From: Nocardia vaccinii NBRC 15922
Lineage (GTDB): Bacteria > Actinomycetota > Actinomycetes > Mycobacteriales > Mycobacteriaceae
Assembly: GCF_001613305.1 (NCBI RefSeq)
Contig: NZ_BDCC01000065.1
Span: forward strand, 1-64,000
DNA: 64,000 nt
Direction of reading: 5' to 3'
Positions 63,433-64,000 of this stretch are shown one piece after another (within the stretch, counting starts at the first letter, position 1; every line of letters starts with the position of its first letter). A program made the translations under genes and the position numbers. A model generated the notes under the pieces. That model saw nothing but the letters and a program-made list of their open reading frames with translations. It was not told the DNA's origin and searched no databases.

Positions 63433-64000
63433 TCAGTGCGCCGCGAGCGCCGCGTCGGTGGCGGGTTCATACACGTCCGGCGAGAGCTGCTCGGTGTAGA
63501 GCGCCTCGATCTCGTCGGCGTACTTCTCGGTGACGACTCGGCGTTTGAGTTTCATCGTGAGGGTCATCTCCTCGCCACCCGGCTCCCAGAAGACGGGCAT
63601 GATGCGAAAGCGTTTGATCTGTTCCACGCGGGACAGACGGGCGTTGCCCGCGCCGACAGCGGTACGGATCGTGTGGATGATCGACGGATCCGCGGCGAGG
63701 GCGGCGGCGGAGGCATCGGCGAGATCATGGTGGCGCGCATAGGCTTCGGCCGCCTCGGCGTCCAAGGCGATGAGAGCGGTGTTGTAGGCGCGGCCCTCGC
63801 CGATGGCGGCGATCGCGCCGATCAGGTGCGCACCGGCCTTGACGGCGTTCTCGATGACGGCCGGTGACATGTTCTTCCCCGCCGCGTTGATGATCAATTC
63901 CTTCTTGCGGTCCACGACGGTGAGATAGCCGTCCGGATCGATGCGGACGATATCGCCGGTGGACAGCCAGCCCTCGGGATCGATGGCCTCGGCGGTCTGC
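63433..64000 (-). CDS. Long-chain acyl-CoA ligase (FadD type), 3' part
   Basis: Runs off the right edge; only about the C-terminal 190 residues are visible. EGWLSTGDIV, DGYLTVVDRKKELIINAAGKNMSPAVIEN and LTMKLKRRVVTEKYADEIEALY are the hinge, the adenylation A8 region and the C-terminal catalytic lysine region of AMP-forming acyl-CoA synthetases of the FadD15/long-chain class. It activates fatty acids for degradation or lipid synthesis. The N-terminal half lies beyond the window. Confidence 0.93.
   Translation of the reverse strand, partial: QTAEAIDPEGWLSTGDIVRIDPDGYLTVVDRKKELIINAAGKNMSPAVIENAVKAGAHLIGAIAAIGEGRAYNTALIALDAEAAEAYARHHDLADASAAALAADPSIIHTIRTAVGAGNARLSRVEQIKRFRIMPVFWEPGGEEMTLTMKLKRRVVTEKYADEIEALYTEQLSPDVYEPATDAALAAH

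Noticed and set aside
1..64000. tRNA, rRNA, integrase, transposase or phage structural genes
   Set aside because: None of the expected sequence features was seen on either strand; the accessory character comes from gene remnants rather than a recognisable mobile element.

Overview
The window is high-GC actinobacterial chromosome, most likely Nocardia or a close relative in the Mycobacteriales. Evidence: uniform G/C third positions, frequent GTG starts, an LpqS-CysK2-MFS copper-type operon as known from Mycobacterium, ESX-type secreted proteins, paired Ser/Thr kinases around a lipoprotein, a SARP regulator, a class III cyclase, a FadD-type acyl-CoA ligase and several pfam04672-type methyltransferases. 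No rRNA, tRNA, CRISPR array, integrase or intact insertion sequence was seen. It reads as an accessory-rich stretch with much local gene decay.

Layout. 0-7 kb: a glyoxalase-fold/reductase pair, a fatty acid desaturase, a group 2 sigma factor, a cold-shock gene with a clear terminator, and an AbiE type IV toxin-antitoxin pair with a 15-bp inverted-repeat operator. An unrecognised small gene near 6.9 kb has a frameshifted relic at the left edge of the window. 7.5-13.5 kb: metal block, with an ArsR/CDF pair, a methyltransferase, a rhodanese remnant, a type 1 copper protein, and lpqS-like / cysK2-like (frameshifted) / MFS. 14-19 kb: a glyoxalase-fold protein, an aldo/keto reductase with a divergent HTH regulator, and a secreted amidase with a WXG100-like partner. 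19-24 kb: a GlxA-type regulator, methyltransferases, and a TetR regulator with a palindromic operator. 24-27 kb: a P1B ATPase fused to hemerythrin, coupled to two membrane proteins.

27-35 kb: two ABC exporters (FtsX/MacB type, and a tetronasin-type ATPase/permease pair) around a two-domain ferritin-like protein, with a flavodoxin remnant. 35-40 kb: an SDR and a CoA-transferase, both beheaded at the same point (a deletion scar), TetR, DUF2892 with tandem CsoR/CstR-type operators, DUF2231, P450 and DUF4097. 40-48 kb: a large SARP-NB-ARC-TPR regulator whose upstream region carries three 11-bp-phased heptamers, an Smr protein, small proteins, a membrane cyclase, and a nitroreductase-like protein. 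48-56 kb: SGNH hydrolase, amidase, methyltransferase, then a kinase / lipoprotein / kinase operon whose kinases share an unrecognised four-cysteine ectodomain. 56-64 kb: TetR and a divergent fusion of FAD monooxygenase, flavin reductase and 2Fe-2S ferredoxin, two small unknown genes, a methyltransferase, a secreted hydrolase, an XRE/DUF5753 regulator, and the 3' part of a FadD ligase.

The strongest candidates for new biology are the kinase-lipoprotein-kinase module (51.3-55.5 kb), the self-sufficient monooxygenase fusion with its TetR sites (55.8-59.0 kb), the ATPase-hemerythrin fusion (23.7-26.1 kb), the SARP heptamers, and the orphan CsoR/CstR-type operators.
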